Part shown: positions 42,325 to 53,173 of the stretch, piece after piece
Layout: each line of letters starts with the position of its first letter
Numbering within the stretch: the first letter of the stretch is position 1
NCBI GenBank assembly: GCA_903772945.1
Contig: CAICTM010000122.1
Coordinates: 47,599-111,598, forward strand
Direction: 5' to 3'
Length of the DNA stretch: 64,000 bases
Source: Seminavis robusta
Taxonomy: Eukaryota; Bacillariophyta; Bacillariophyceae; Naviculales; Naviculaceae
Position numbers and translations under genes: made by a program
The notes under the pieces: generated by a model
Told to the model about the DNA's origin: nothing
Databases searched by the model: none
Seen by the model: the letters and a program-made list of their open reading frames with translations, nothing else

Positions 42325-43159
42325 AAGCAGAAAGAACAGGAAAGGACAAAAGCAACAGACATAGAAAGAAAGACGACACAAGCTCTTGCCCTTCCAAAAA
42401 ACAAAAAATGCAAGCGAAAGATGAACGTGCTGCTCGGTGAATCTACAAAATTTGAAACGATGAATCATCACGATTGATAGGATTGCAGACAAATTTACTC
42501 CTCCTCAAAAGAGGAAGAATTTTTTCAAGTGACGCTGGCTGTTGCCACACGAACAATAACGACAATCAGGTTGGCCAGCATCCTTCTTTCTTTGAACACA
42601 GCAATGCAATGATAACACTTAAACTTACTAGACAATCTTTTGGTGTATCAAGAAATCCTCCGCGGGCTTGCATGCATATCATAGATCTGTGCTCCTTCTG
42701 ATGATATCTAGCTAGCTACCCAGGACCTCCCATTGGACCGTTCGATAGTTCGAAAGTGGGACAAACAAATTGGCTCGCTACCGGCACTCTCCCGGTGACC
42801 TCGTTTTTGCCTTTTCGTTCTCAAACGGCGAACTGTTCTCTTGTTCGTCTGCCTTTTGATCCAACCTCTTCCAATGCGTGCGCTTGCTTGTCTTCACGCA
42901 ACTTTGATTCCGTCTTCGACCTGCCTGCCTGGCTCTCCTCTCCTTCTCAAATAACACAACACGTGGTTCCGGCCTCCATTGAAACATCTGTGCTGAGCAG
43001 TCTGCCCTGCTATCGAAAGAAGCAACTACTGTGCTATACAGTCAGTGTGCTTCAAAATCTTTCTATTTTATTGTTTTTAAAATGCTTTCCTTTATCATGA
43101 TGTGTTTATAGGTGCTGGCATGCCGCACAGCCACCACGTAGCTATGGACTACCGTATAG
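42325..43159. other. Intergenic region, no supported gene
   Basis: No motif-bearing frame. This holds the 3' flanks of the plastid-type gene and of the large wall-protein gene on the opposite strand. Confidence 0.4.
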
Positions 43160-46100
43160 CTAGGCGGCCGTGGGTGCCGCCGATGGGGCATCCGATGGTG
43201 CAGAAGAAGGAATGAGTCCAAAGTCGGTCAGGAACGGCGAGATCCAGTCCTCGTGCGTGTTGATAATGGGATCTCGCATCTTCATACCCGCTCCGGACAC
43301 GCGTTTTAGAAAAAGTTTCATGGATTCCACCACATCATTGCTGAGACTGTCCGTCTCGTCCAAAAACAGAGATACGGCGCCAATACCTTGCTGACGCATC
43401 CCCTCCAAGTCGCAGATTTGGAACCAATCCACCGCCAAGGCTGGATCTCCGTGGTCACGGTCGACTCGGACATGGATTCCATCAAACGCGGCAGGAATCA
43501 GCAGATTGTGACTTTGGAATCGTTTGGGCTGCAGCAAGCAGAAAGGACGGTTGGGGAAGCGGGTGCGGAACTCGGTCCAGTTGCCCTCCATGGTTGCTCG
43601 AGTCACGATACCGGGGCCAGGTGCCGATTCGTCAATAACGGCAATGCAAGCAATCACCTCATTCAAGCTGCTGCCGCCAATGGTTGGGTACGAAGAGACA
43701 CTGGGCGCCATGGATGGACTCGACGACACGGATGGTTGATGCGACGTGGATGGTGCCGCACTGACACTGGGTGGCATGCTAGGAACACTGCTTGGGGCAG
43801 CACTTGGTGCGCTAGATGCAGAAGGACTCATACTGGGACTGTCACTTGGTAAGCTGCTTGGTTGTTCACTGGGGGCTGCACTTGGGGAAGATGAAGGTTT
43901 CCCGCTGGGTTCAACACTTGGAGACAAACTTGGACTGGTGCTCGGTTGGCTAGTTGGACTGGTGGTGGGGGTATTGCTGGGCGAAACAGTGGGCACAAAG
44001 GTCGGCGCATCGGATGGCTCATCCATGAGACAACTGTCACAGTGAGTGGGGTTGTTGCTTGGACTTGCACTGGGACTAATGCTGGGAGTTTCACTTGGGT
44101 TCTCACTGGGGGTGCTGCTGGGACTGAAGCTAGGAGAAACGCTGGGAGAGCTGCTTGGATGTGCACTCGGAGATGTGCTTGGAGATGAGGAGGGGCTGCC
44201 ACTTGGACTGCCGCTAGGAGACTTGCTAGGAGAGCTGCTGGGCTGTGAACTGGGAATATAGCTTGGCAAAGCACTGGGGGCTGAACTTGGACTCTCACTT
44301 GGGGTGCCACTAGGCATTGCACTTGGGCTCGTGCTGGGAGAAGAGCTTGGAGATTCACTTGGGCTGGAGCTTGGTGACTCACTTGGGTTGGAACTGGGAG
44401 ATTCACTTGGGTTGGAACTGGGAGATTCACTTGGGCCAGAACTGGGAGCTCTACTGGGGCTAGAGCTGGGTGATTCACTGGGGCTGGCACTGGGGCTAGA
44501 GCTTGGACTGGAGCTGGAGATGGTACTAGGACTGATACTGGGCGATTCACTGGGGCTGGAGCTTGGTGACTCGCTTGGGTTGGAACTGGGAGATTCACTT
44601 GGATTGCTGCTTGGAGATCACTGGGGCTTGCACTGGGCCCAGTACTTGGAGATCTGCTTGGGCTGGAGCTGGGGACCGGGTACTGGACTTGCGGGCTACT
44701 TGGACTTGGCTGGGAGATTCACTTGGGCTGACACTGGGGCTAGAGCTTGGCGAAACACTTGGGGTAGAGCTGGGAAACCCACTGGGGCTTGCACTGGGCC
44801 CAGAGCTTGGAGATACACTGGACTGGAGCTGGGAGACACACTAGGGGTAGAACTGGGAGATTCGCTTGGTCCGGAGCTTGGGGAATCACTTGGACTGGAG
44901 CTGGGAGATTCACTTGGGCTGACACTGGGGGCTGGGAGACTTGGACACTTGGGGTGAGCTGGGACCACTGGGCTTGCACTGGGCGCAGAGCTTGGAGATA
45001 CACTGGGGCTGGAGCTGGGAGACACACTTGGGGTAGAACTGGGAGATTCGCTTGGCCGGAGCTGGGGAATCACTTGGACTGGAGCTGGGAGATTCACTTG
45101 GTGACAGCTGGGGCTGGAGCTTGGCGAAACACTTGGGGTAGAGCTGGGAAACCCACTGGGGCTTGCACTGGGCGCAGAGCTTGGAGATACACTGGGTGCA
45201 CTACTGGGGAGTGCACTTGGGGCCTCACTGGGAATTTCACTTGGGCTGGAGCTTGGAAAATTACTTGGGCTGGAGCTTGGTGATTCACTGGGGGACTCCG
45301 AAGGACTCAAACTGGGTGATTCACTTGGAGACATACTAGGGACAGTGCTCGGTGATCCACTCGGGCTTGCACTGGGAGACATGCTGGGACTCTCGCTGGG
45401 GCTGGATGATGGGCTTGTACTGGGTGAAGCACTCGGTGAAGAACTAGGGCTCTTGCTTGGTGAAGAACTGGGAGAGGTACTGGGTGCACTATTGGGGAGT
45501 GCACTTGGGGCCTCACTGGGAATTTCACTTGGGCTGGAGCTTGGAAAATTACTTGGGCTGGAGCTTGGTGATTCACTGGGGGACTCGGAAGGTCTCAAAC
45601 TGGGTGATTCACTTGGAGACGTACTAGGGACAGTGCTCGGTGATTCACTTGGGCTTGCACTGGAGACATCTGGGATCTCACTTGGACTGGAACTGGGGGA
45701 TTCACTTGGGCCAGAGCTTGGAGAATTACTTGGCTCGAGCTTGGTGATTCACTGGGTGAAACAGTGGGCACAAAGGTCGGCGCATCGGATGGCTCATCCA
45801 TGAGACAACTGTCACAGTGAGTGGGGTGTTGCTTGGACTTGCACTGGGGCTAATGCTGGGAGTTGCACTTGGGTTCTCACTGGATGCTGCTGGGACTGAA
45901 GCTAGGAGAAACACTGGGAGAGCTGCTTGGATGTGCACTCGGAGATGTGCTTGGAGTTGAGGATGGGCTGCCACTTGGACTGCCGCTAGGAGACTTGCTA
46001 GGAGAGCTGCTGGGCTGGGTGCTGGGAATATAGCTTGGCAAAGCACTGGGGGCTGAACTTGGACTCTCACTTGGGGTGCACTAGGCATTGCACTTGGGCT

Positions 46101-49100
46101 AGTGCTGGGAGAAGAGCTTGGAGATCACTTGGGCTGGAGCTTGGCGACTCACTTGGGTTGGAACTGGGAGATCTACTGGGACTCTCGCTGGGTCTGGACG
46201 ATGGGCTTGTACTGGGTGAAACACTAGGTGAAGAACTAGGACGCTCGCTTGGTGAAGAACTGGGAGAGGTACTGGGTGCACGACTGGGGCCTCACTGGGA
46301 ATTTCACTGGGGGCCTCACTTGGTTCCTCACTGGGAGATTCACTTGGTGAATCGCTTGGAGAGGAACTAGGAGGGGCACTTGGCTGGAACTGGGCAAGTA
46401 CTGGGAGAGCTTGGGCTCTCGCTTGGGCTCTCGCTTGGGCTCTCACTTGGTGCAGTACTTGGATTGCTGCTTGGAGACTCACTGGGGTTGCTTGGGCTTG
46501 CACTGGCCAGTACTTGGGATCCTTGGGCTGGAGCTGGGAGACTCACTGGGGCTGGAACTGGGAGATTCACTGGGGCCAGCGCTTGGCAACTCACTTGGAT
46601 TGGAGCTGGGAGATTCACTGGGGCTGACACTTGGGGCAGAGCTGGGAAGCCCACTGGGGCTCGCACTGGGCCCAGTACTAGGAGATCTGCTTGGGCTGGA
46701 GCTGGGAGATCACTGGGGCTGGAACTGGAGATTCACTGGGGCCAGCCTTGGAACTCACTTGGCTGGAGCTGGGAGGTTCACTGGGGCTGACACTTGGGGT
46801 AAAGCTGGGAAGCCCACTTGGGCTTGCACTGGGCCCAGAGCTTGGAGACACACTGGGGCTGGAGCTGGAGACACACTTGGGGTGGAACTGGGAGATTCAC
46901 TGGGGCTGGTACTGGGTGAGCTTGGACGACTTGGGCTGAGAGAGACGGAGACTTGCTGGGGCTCGAACTGGGCCTGACACTAGGAGATGTGCTGGGGCTG
47001 GAGCTGGGAGACACACTTGGGCTGGAACTGGGAGATTCACTGGGCCCTGTGCTGGGAGACTCACTGGGATTGGAGCTAGGTGGCACACTTGGGGTAGAGC
47101 TAGGAGACTTGCTGGGGCTCGAACTGGGCCTGACACTTGGGCTTGCACTGGGTCTTGCACTTGGAGATGTGCTGGGACTGGAACTTGGAGATGAACTTGG
47201 ACTAGTGCTGGGAGATGCACTTGGCATAGAGCTAGGAGACTTGCTTGGGCTTGCACTGGGTCTGGCACTTGGAGATGTGCTGGGGCTGAACTGGGAGATG
47301 TGCTGGGGCTGGAACTTGGGGATGCACTTGGGCCAGAGCTGGAGATGCCTTGGGTGTGCACTTGGAGACTCACTAGGGTTGCATCTGGGGTTGGAGCTTG
47401 GTGACACGCTTGGGTTGGAGCTGGGTGACACACTAGGACTGGAGCTTGGAGAATTACTGGGGCTAGCACTGGGGCTTGAGCTGGGGGATTCACTGGGTCT
47501 AGCACTAGGAAACTCACTGGGGCTGGAGCTAGGGGACTCACTCGGTGCATCACTGGGAGATCCACTCGGGAAGACACTTGGCATGCTACTGGGCGACATA
47601 CTCGGCAATCTGCTTGGCTCGGCACTGGGAGATGCACTAGGAGACTTGCTAGGGGTTGAGGATGGGTTCTCACTTGGCTTGCTGCTTGGCATATCACTTG
47701 GTTGCACACTTGGGCTTTCACTTGGAGAAGAGCTTGGTAGCCTGCTAGGGGGTCGGCTCGGCTGGGAACTTGGAGACACACTTGGGGTTGAAGATGGGCT
47801 CTTGCTTGGAGTTGTGCTGGGAGTAGAACTTGGACTCACACTGGGGGAAGTGCTTGGGTTGGAACTTGGACTCACACTGGGACTCATGCTGGGATGTATG
47901 CTCTCCCTGTCACCACTGGGACTTGCACTTGGATGTGTGCTTTCCCAGTTGCCAATGGGACTTCCACTGGGACTTGTGCTAGGATGCTTGCTTTCCCAAT
48001 TGCCACTAGGACTTGCAGTAGGATGTGTGCTTTCCCAATCCCCCGGGGTAGGCTTGGATGTCATCCTCTTCTTGCTCTTGGAATCTTTGCTTTTTGTTAG
48101 CTTATTTATAGTCATCTGCACACACCAAAAAGCAAAATTCAGGTTAGAAATTCATCCAGAGGCTTCATGTATGGGACGATCTCGATTGCTCACCTTCTTG
48201 CTGGCTGTACTTTTCATCTTTTTAGTCATCATACCACCCTTAGCTTGACTCTTGGATCCACCAGTTTTCATGGTATTGGATTTTGAACCCGACTTGGCTT
48301 GACTCATTGATCCACCCGATTTCATGGTATTGGATTTTGCACCGGACTTGGGTTGACTCATGGATCCGCCAGTTTTCATGCTGTTGGATTTTGAACCCGA
48401 CTTGGGTTGACTCATGGATCCACTGGATTTCATGGTATTGGATTTTGAACCGGACTTGGGTTGACTCATGGATCCACCCGATTTCATGGTATTGGATTTT
48501 GCACCCGACTTGGCTTGACTCATTGATCCACCAGTTTTTATGCTGTTGGATTTTGCACCGGACTTGGCACCAGATTTCTTGGAGCTCGACTTGGATGCAG
48601 TCATGGATCCAGCTTTCTTGGAGCTCGACTTGGATGCAGTCATGGATCCAGCACTTGACTTGGAACTAGATTTTGTAGACCCAGACATTTGGTGAGAGCC
48701 AGATTTGGAACCAGAATCATTGCAACTGGGGGAGGTTGAGCTTGTGGCCCCATCAGAGGACTTGGATTTTGAAGGGGAAGACTTGGAGCCACCGGAAGAG
48801 CCAGACTTGGGACCCGATTTAGGAGCGGATTTGGTGCTCTTCATGGAGTTGCTAGACTTGGAGGCAGGAGAGGATTTGGAGCTCTTCATGGAGTTGCTAG
48901 ACTTGGAGGCAGGAGCGGATTTGGAGCTCTTCATGGTGTTGCTTGACTTGGAGGCAGGAGCGGATTTGGAGCTCTTCATGGAGTTGCTTGACTTGGCGGC
49001 AGGAGCGGATTTGGAGCTCTTCATGGAGACGCTTGACTTGGAATTGGATTGCTTGGTGGACTTGGACGCACTGGCAGATCCAGACTTGGAGCTCTTTGAT

Positions 49101-49804
49101 GGGGGCGATTTGGAACCAGACCCAGACGTCATCTTGGAACTACTCTTGGAACCAGAGCCAGCTGAACCCGACTTTGATGCGGACTTCGAACTCTTGGATG
49201 AGGGCGATTTCGAACCAGATCGAGACGCCATCTTGGAGCTGCTCTTCTTGGAACCAGAGCCAGCTGATCCCGACTTTGATGCGGACTTGGAGCTCTTTGA
49301 TTGGGGCGATTTCGAACCAGATCCAGACGCCATCTTGGAGCTGCTCTTCTTGGAACCGGAGCCAGCTGAACCCGACTTGGATGCGGACTTGCTCATGGTT
49401 CCTGTTGCTGCTGAGTTGCTTTCAGACTTTGACTTTGAGCCGGATTTCATGGAATCACTGTGGTACGAGGCGGTGATGTTGGTCTTTGACGCGTAGGTGC
49501 CTCCCATGGATCCACTCGCCTTGATGCTCTTGCTCGTCTTGGGCGTTGCGGACTTCCACGTATGGTTGGTCATGATCTCGGACGACGACTTGGTAGTGTT
49601 CGTGGTTCCGCCCTTGCCTCCGCCCTTGCCTCCAGTTGTCATCAATCGACGCAAACGGTAGGTATTATGGTCAGGCAGGTTGTGTTTGTTGCTGGGAACG
49701 CCACGAAGAAATCCAGCTTCGTCGGCAGCAGTGCGATGCACTTTTCCGAGCACTGCGGCCAGAATGGCAACGATCGGAATGATTGACTTGACAAAGGAAG
49801 TCAT
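43160..49804 (-). CDS. Giant Lys/Ser-rich (silaffin-like) + PSxSPS-repeat wall protein with VWA-like C-terminus; reading frame broken in repeats
   Basis: Exon 1 is 49804-48194: ATG, signal peptide (MTSFVKSIIPIVAILAAVLG), then over 400 residues of KS/SKS/GSKS repeats with SAPASKSSNSMKSSK and GGSMSQPKSGAKSNTMK units. A 78-bp phase-0 intron (48193-48116, GTGAGC...GTGTGCAG) joins it to exon 2, beginning MTINKLTKSKDSKSKKR, which becomes a PSxSPSxxPS array over about 4 kb. The end (about 43675-43200) is a globular domain: EVIACIAVIDES, AFDGIHVRVDRDHGDPALAVDW, GAVSLFLDETDSLSNDVVESM and EDWISPFLTDFG, whose DETDS resembles a VWA metal site (DxSxS). The frame is open at 48115-46778 and 44317-43160, but in between single-base losses shift it repeatedly. 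If read through without indels it would have about 2190 codons. A cell-wall or silica-associated, phosphorylated protein is the inference from composition. Confidence 0.7.
43730..47960 (-). repeat. PSxSPS-coding minisatellite with nested segmental duplications
   Basis: On the coding strand the unit is about 24 bp (CCCAGYNNNNNCCAAGYNNN type). Larger duplications are superimposed. The CDSCLMDEPSDAPTFVPTVSPS segment at about 43975-44330 recurs at about 45750-46140 (offset about 1775 bp), and a block starting at about 45194 recurs at 45482 (offset 288 bp) with few changes. Confidence 0.85.
48200..49400 (-). repeat. Lys/Ser-coding repeats in exon 1
   Basis: At least three higher-order units are seen: a 51-54 bp unit encoding GGSMSQxKSGxKSNTMK (about 48250-48560), a 60-bp unit encoding SAPASKSSNSMKSSK (about 48830-49030), and a 117-120 bp unit encoding KSGSAGSGSKKSSSKMAS (about 49070-49400). 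Confidence 0.75.
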
Positions 49805-50960
49805 GGTGGGTTGTAGTAGAAGACGCAAGCAAAAATAGATTGTATCAGAAAGGCGTGGGTATTGTGCTTTGCTTTGCTTGGGTGCTGACAAGTGAACAAC
49901 GCTGTTTCGACAAGGGTGTTCGAGTTGCTTGCTAGAAATATGTGAGCTTGTTTGTTCGCTCGATCGAGCTGGAGATGAACCTAAGAAACGGTTTTGGCTG
50001 TGGAAGCCTTCGATAAGACTGACTGGCCTCAGAGAAACGCGTTGGCTTGATGCATCACATCATATCGCCATGATAGCTATCGATCTTCCACACGTGCAAC
50101 CTTGCTAAATTTGCTTTAGCAGACCGTGGAACAAAAGCGACAGGTCAGGACGGAACGTCGATCGTTTTCGCAGGATTACGAAATCGACGATAGAGGTGCG
50201 GTTCAGTTATCGGTCGGTAGAGAACCATCCTTGTAGTACGGTACCGGTAATGACAGAATTCAAATCTTTCCTGTGCTGCATCTATCCTTGGCGTGCTTCG
50301 TAGCTATTACCGCTATCCGTGGCAGGTCGTCGGATGTAATCTGCTGGCTCTTGTTCGATTCGATTCATTCGATCGTTGCCCTTTCTTGTTCATCGATATC
50401 CGCACCTCCCGCGCTGACTGACTATACCGGTACGTTTTCTCCGTCTCCTGGAGCTCGAAGGCAGGTTGTTCTTCATGCTAGAGTTGGAAGTACGAATCGA
50501 ATCATCATTGCTTGCTTGGCTGGTACCATACGAAAGCCGATCGAGTGTCATGGTTCTTTCGCTTCGAGCAGATGTCGATGCATATATCGGTACGCTGATC
50601 CCAGTCCCTTCTCTTCTCTCCTCGACGCGAGAGAAGGGCGACGATCAGGGACCTGTTCGGTACCACTAGCTAGCTAGTCTTGGAGCGCGGGTGCAGGAAG
50701 CAACCGAGTCGAGTCATCAGCGTGGCACTAGCTGTACTTTTTTCTTTTGCAAAGCAGCCAACAAAAAAGTGCAAACCGGACGGCACTGGAAAACTTCTGG
50801 CTGGCATCATCATGTACGGAGAGTAATGGATACTGTAACTGTCAGTTTCTATATTGATTTATAAAGTGTACAAAATTGTGTTCCTTGGCGAGCCGAGACG
50901 CTTACCATTGGTGTGTTTGATCATCCATGCTGAATGCTCTTCGAGTGTTTGGTCTCTGGA
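49805..50960. other. Intergenic region, no supported gene
   Basis: Upstream region of the large wall-protein gene and 3' flank of the DUF285 gene. No motif-bearing frames. Confidence 0.4.
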
Positions 50961-52193
50961 TTACATACACACCCCTCCATGACAGAGAATTTCTCGCGAC
51001 AAGGCCATGTCGGGTTCCTCTTCATTATTGTCGTGTGTTTGGGTGCGATTATTGTGGTGTTGATCCGCCGCCAATCGGAGGAGCTTGTCCAGACTGACGT
51101 GTAGATTGGATTCGAGTTGTTGGGCGCGCAACGACTTGTCGTGGGGTGCCGTAAACATGTGGGTAGTGACAGCTGTTGGTGACAATTTCCACTGCCGGAG
51201 CAGATTCCGTTGTACCGTGACATTGTCATAGTAGGGTACTTTGGCAAACATGCGTTCGAACGTTTGGACATTTTGGACATTCCACTCACCCAGATTGGGT
51301 TGGTGAAATTGGACGGCATTGAGAAACATAAAACTCATATCGCGGACATTTTGTGTCTCCCAACCACTCAAGTCTTGATTGAACAGGATGGCATCGCAAA
51401 AGGTTCGACTCATGGTAGTGACAGCAGTAGTATTCCAGCGCGAGAGATCGCTGTCGAACGAAGTGGCGCGCCAAAAGGTTCCCATGAGAGAGGTGACACT
51501 GGATGTATTCCATTGACTCAAATCGGCCGTGAAGGATTCGGCGCCAAAAAAGGTTCGTTCCAGCGATTGAACATTGGATGTATCCCATTGTCCAATGCCA
51601 GTCCCCGTAAAAGCGTGGGCGTGCCAAAACATGAATGACAAATCGGTGGCCGATGACATGTTCCAGTGCGACAAGTCTTCATTGAAATTCACTTTGCGGG
51701 CAAACAAACCACGAAAATTTTGAATGCGGCCCACATTCCATTGTCCCATGGGATAGCCGTACGTGGCGGCCAATGCTTTGTGGGCGGCACGTTGGGCCAC
51801 TGGATCCATTGTCAAGTACCAATCGACCGCTTCTTGCAATTCTTTGGTCGTCTCAAAGGCTTTTTTGGCATTGTCATTATGATCAGAAATACAGGGCCCA
51901 CAATAATCGACGGGATGCAAGTGTTCCACAATACTGCTGCGCGATCGGACACAGAGGGTTGTGAATTCCTTGCCATTGTAATGACACAGTTGAATGCGGT
52001 GGTTGTTGTCGCCACAGGAATGTTGTTCGTCGTGGCATCGCAAATAACTCTTCAAATTCTTATTATTATTGTCATTGCGCAATAAACGTCGACTACTCTC
52101 AGTAGTAGAGGCTGTTACTGCTTGTAGTAGTGTACCGAGGAGAAAGAAGCCAAGCATTGCTCGTCTTGTGGTGGTGATAATGTTTTTGGCCAT
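50961..52193 (-). CDS. Secreted DUF285 (BspA-like) protein with CHxNG cysteine module
   Basis: 410 aa from ATG 52193. Signal peptide MAKNIITTTRRAMLGFFLLG to about residue 29. The Cys module (residues 53-101) reads RCHDEQHSCG, LCHYNGKEFTTLCVRS, VEHLHPVDYCGPC, a fuller version of that at 25458-26714. DUF285 repeats (about 140-345) follow: TYGYPMGQWNVG, LSHWNMSSATDLSFMF, IGQWDTSNVQSLERTF, LSQWNTSSVTSLMGTF, LSRWNTTAVTTMSRTF, LSGWETQNVRDMSFMF and LGEWNVQNVQTFERMF. Each repeat is about 24 aa, typical of the family. NMS, NTS and NTT sites suggest N-glycosylation. The tail is Asn/His-rich and ends with two cysteines (CHGGVCM), as in the paralogue. Extracellular; partner unknown. Confidence 0.88.
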   Translation of the reverse strand: MAKNIITTTRRAMLGFFLLGTLLQAVTASTTESSRRLLRNDNNNKNLKSYLRCHDEQHSCGDNNHRIQLCHYNGKEFTTLCVRSRSSIVEHLHPVDYCGPCISDHNDNAKKAFETTKELQEAVDWYLTMDPVAQRAAHKALAATYGYPMGQWNVGRIQNFRGLFARKVNFNEDLSHWNMSSATDLSFMFWHAHAFTGTGIGQWDTSNVQSLERTFFGAESFTADLSQWNTSSVTSLMGTFWRATSFDSDLSRWNTTAVTTMSRTFCDAILFNQDLSGWETQNVRDMSFMFLNAVQFHQPNLGEWNVQNVQTFERMFAKVPYYDNVTVQRNLLRQWKLSPTAVTTHMFTAPHDKSLRAQQLESNLHVSLDKLLRLAADQHHNNRTQTHDNNEEEPDMALSREILCHGGVCM

Positions 52194-53173
52194 GGTGCTC
52201 GATGTCCGTTCTTGGTGTTGCGATGGTTTCGAACGGAACTGAAAAGTGATGTTGAAAGGAAGAGGGCTCTTTTTTGAAAGACGAAAAAAGCGCGGACCTG
52301 TAGAATTCCTACCATGGTGTACGTGCCAATAATGCAGTCATTGACTTTGCCTACCAAGATTACAGGCCCTTCAAACTCTCAAGATCAACCCTTCGGGAAG
52401 AAATCATGGGCCGGTACAACCAATGACGTGGGGGCTGTACGGCGGCGTTCGCCTTACTGATTGGTTGGGCCTTCCTTTTGGGCGTCTTTTGGAGCCACTG
52501 CAGCAAGAGAGCGGGGTGACAAGAATGCGATCTCAGAATGGAGGCTCCGAGACTGTCACTCTTATGGTAGAGCGCATGTAGACTACTCTAGTATATGCGT
52601 ACTAGCTAGTACTAGACTAGTAGCTCGGTATCGTCTGGCTCTAGCTCTCTAGACTAATACCGGTAGGAGAAGAATGAAACAAAACTATCTGTGCTCACAA
52701 GCAAGGGGTATGCGCCGTACGGTAGCCGTACCATGCATTCTAAAGCAGAGTTTGATTAGCCACAAGATGGCAGAATGAAAAAGGCAATCTGCAAACGTTC
52801 TTTGGTTGGGAGCAGGAGCGAGATGGAAGCTCCCACTGCCTACGAAGGATCGCCGCTGCGGCGCCCTTGGCGTGTAATGCTCCGTTGGAGACCCTTGGAG
52901 GCTGTTGACACAAACAAAGCGAGGTACTGGTACCGCACGAGGTGCTGTAATTACTTATATTCTAAAGGAAAGGAATGAAACAAAACCTACTAGTAATAAC
53001 TGTGCATTCTACTAAAGCTGGCTGAGTTTGATGATCCTCAAGAAGGTGGCCGACTGAGGAGCCCCGGCGGATTTCACGCACAAAGTTTCTGGCTGAATCG
53101 ATCGTTCACAGTACGCAGCTGCTGTTGAGAGGATAGAATGAAGCAACCCAAGTTTGCTACCGTACGTAGCCAG
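52194..53173. other. Intergenic region, no supported gene
   Basis: No domain-bearing frame; CTAGTACTAGACTAG-type palindromic words around 52585-52660. Confidence 0.4.

Noticed and set aside
43730-47960. Regularly spaced repeat that might suggest a CRISPR array
   Set aside because: The units are contiguous coding repeats with no unique spacers, and the genome is eukaryotic.
46953-48248. Long plus-strand frame of LG/LELGDSLG repeats (431 codons), and similar frames at 44304-44957, 45345-45803 and 46411-46977
   Set aside because: It is the antisense of the PSxSPS repeat and is open only because the repeat lacks stops in this frame. The minus strand has the signal peptide, splice sites and C-terminal domain.
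48705-49496. Plus-strand acidic Leu/Asp/Glu-rich frame of 263 codons
   Set aside because: Mirror of the Lys/Ser repeats of exon 1; no ATG context, signal or domain of its own.
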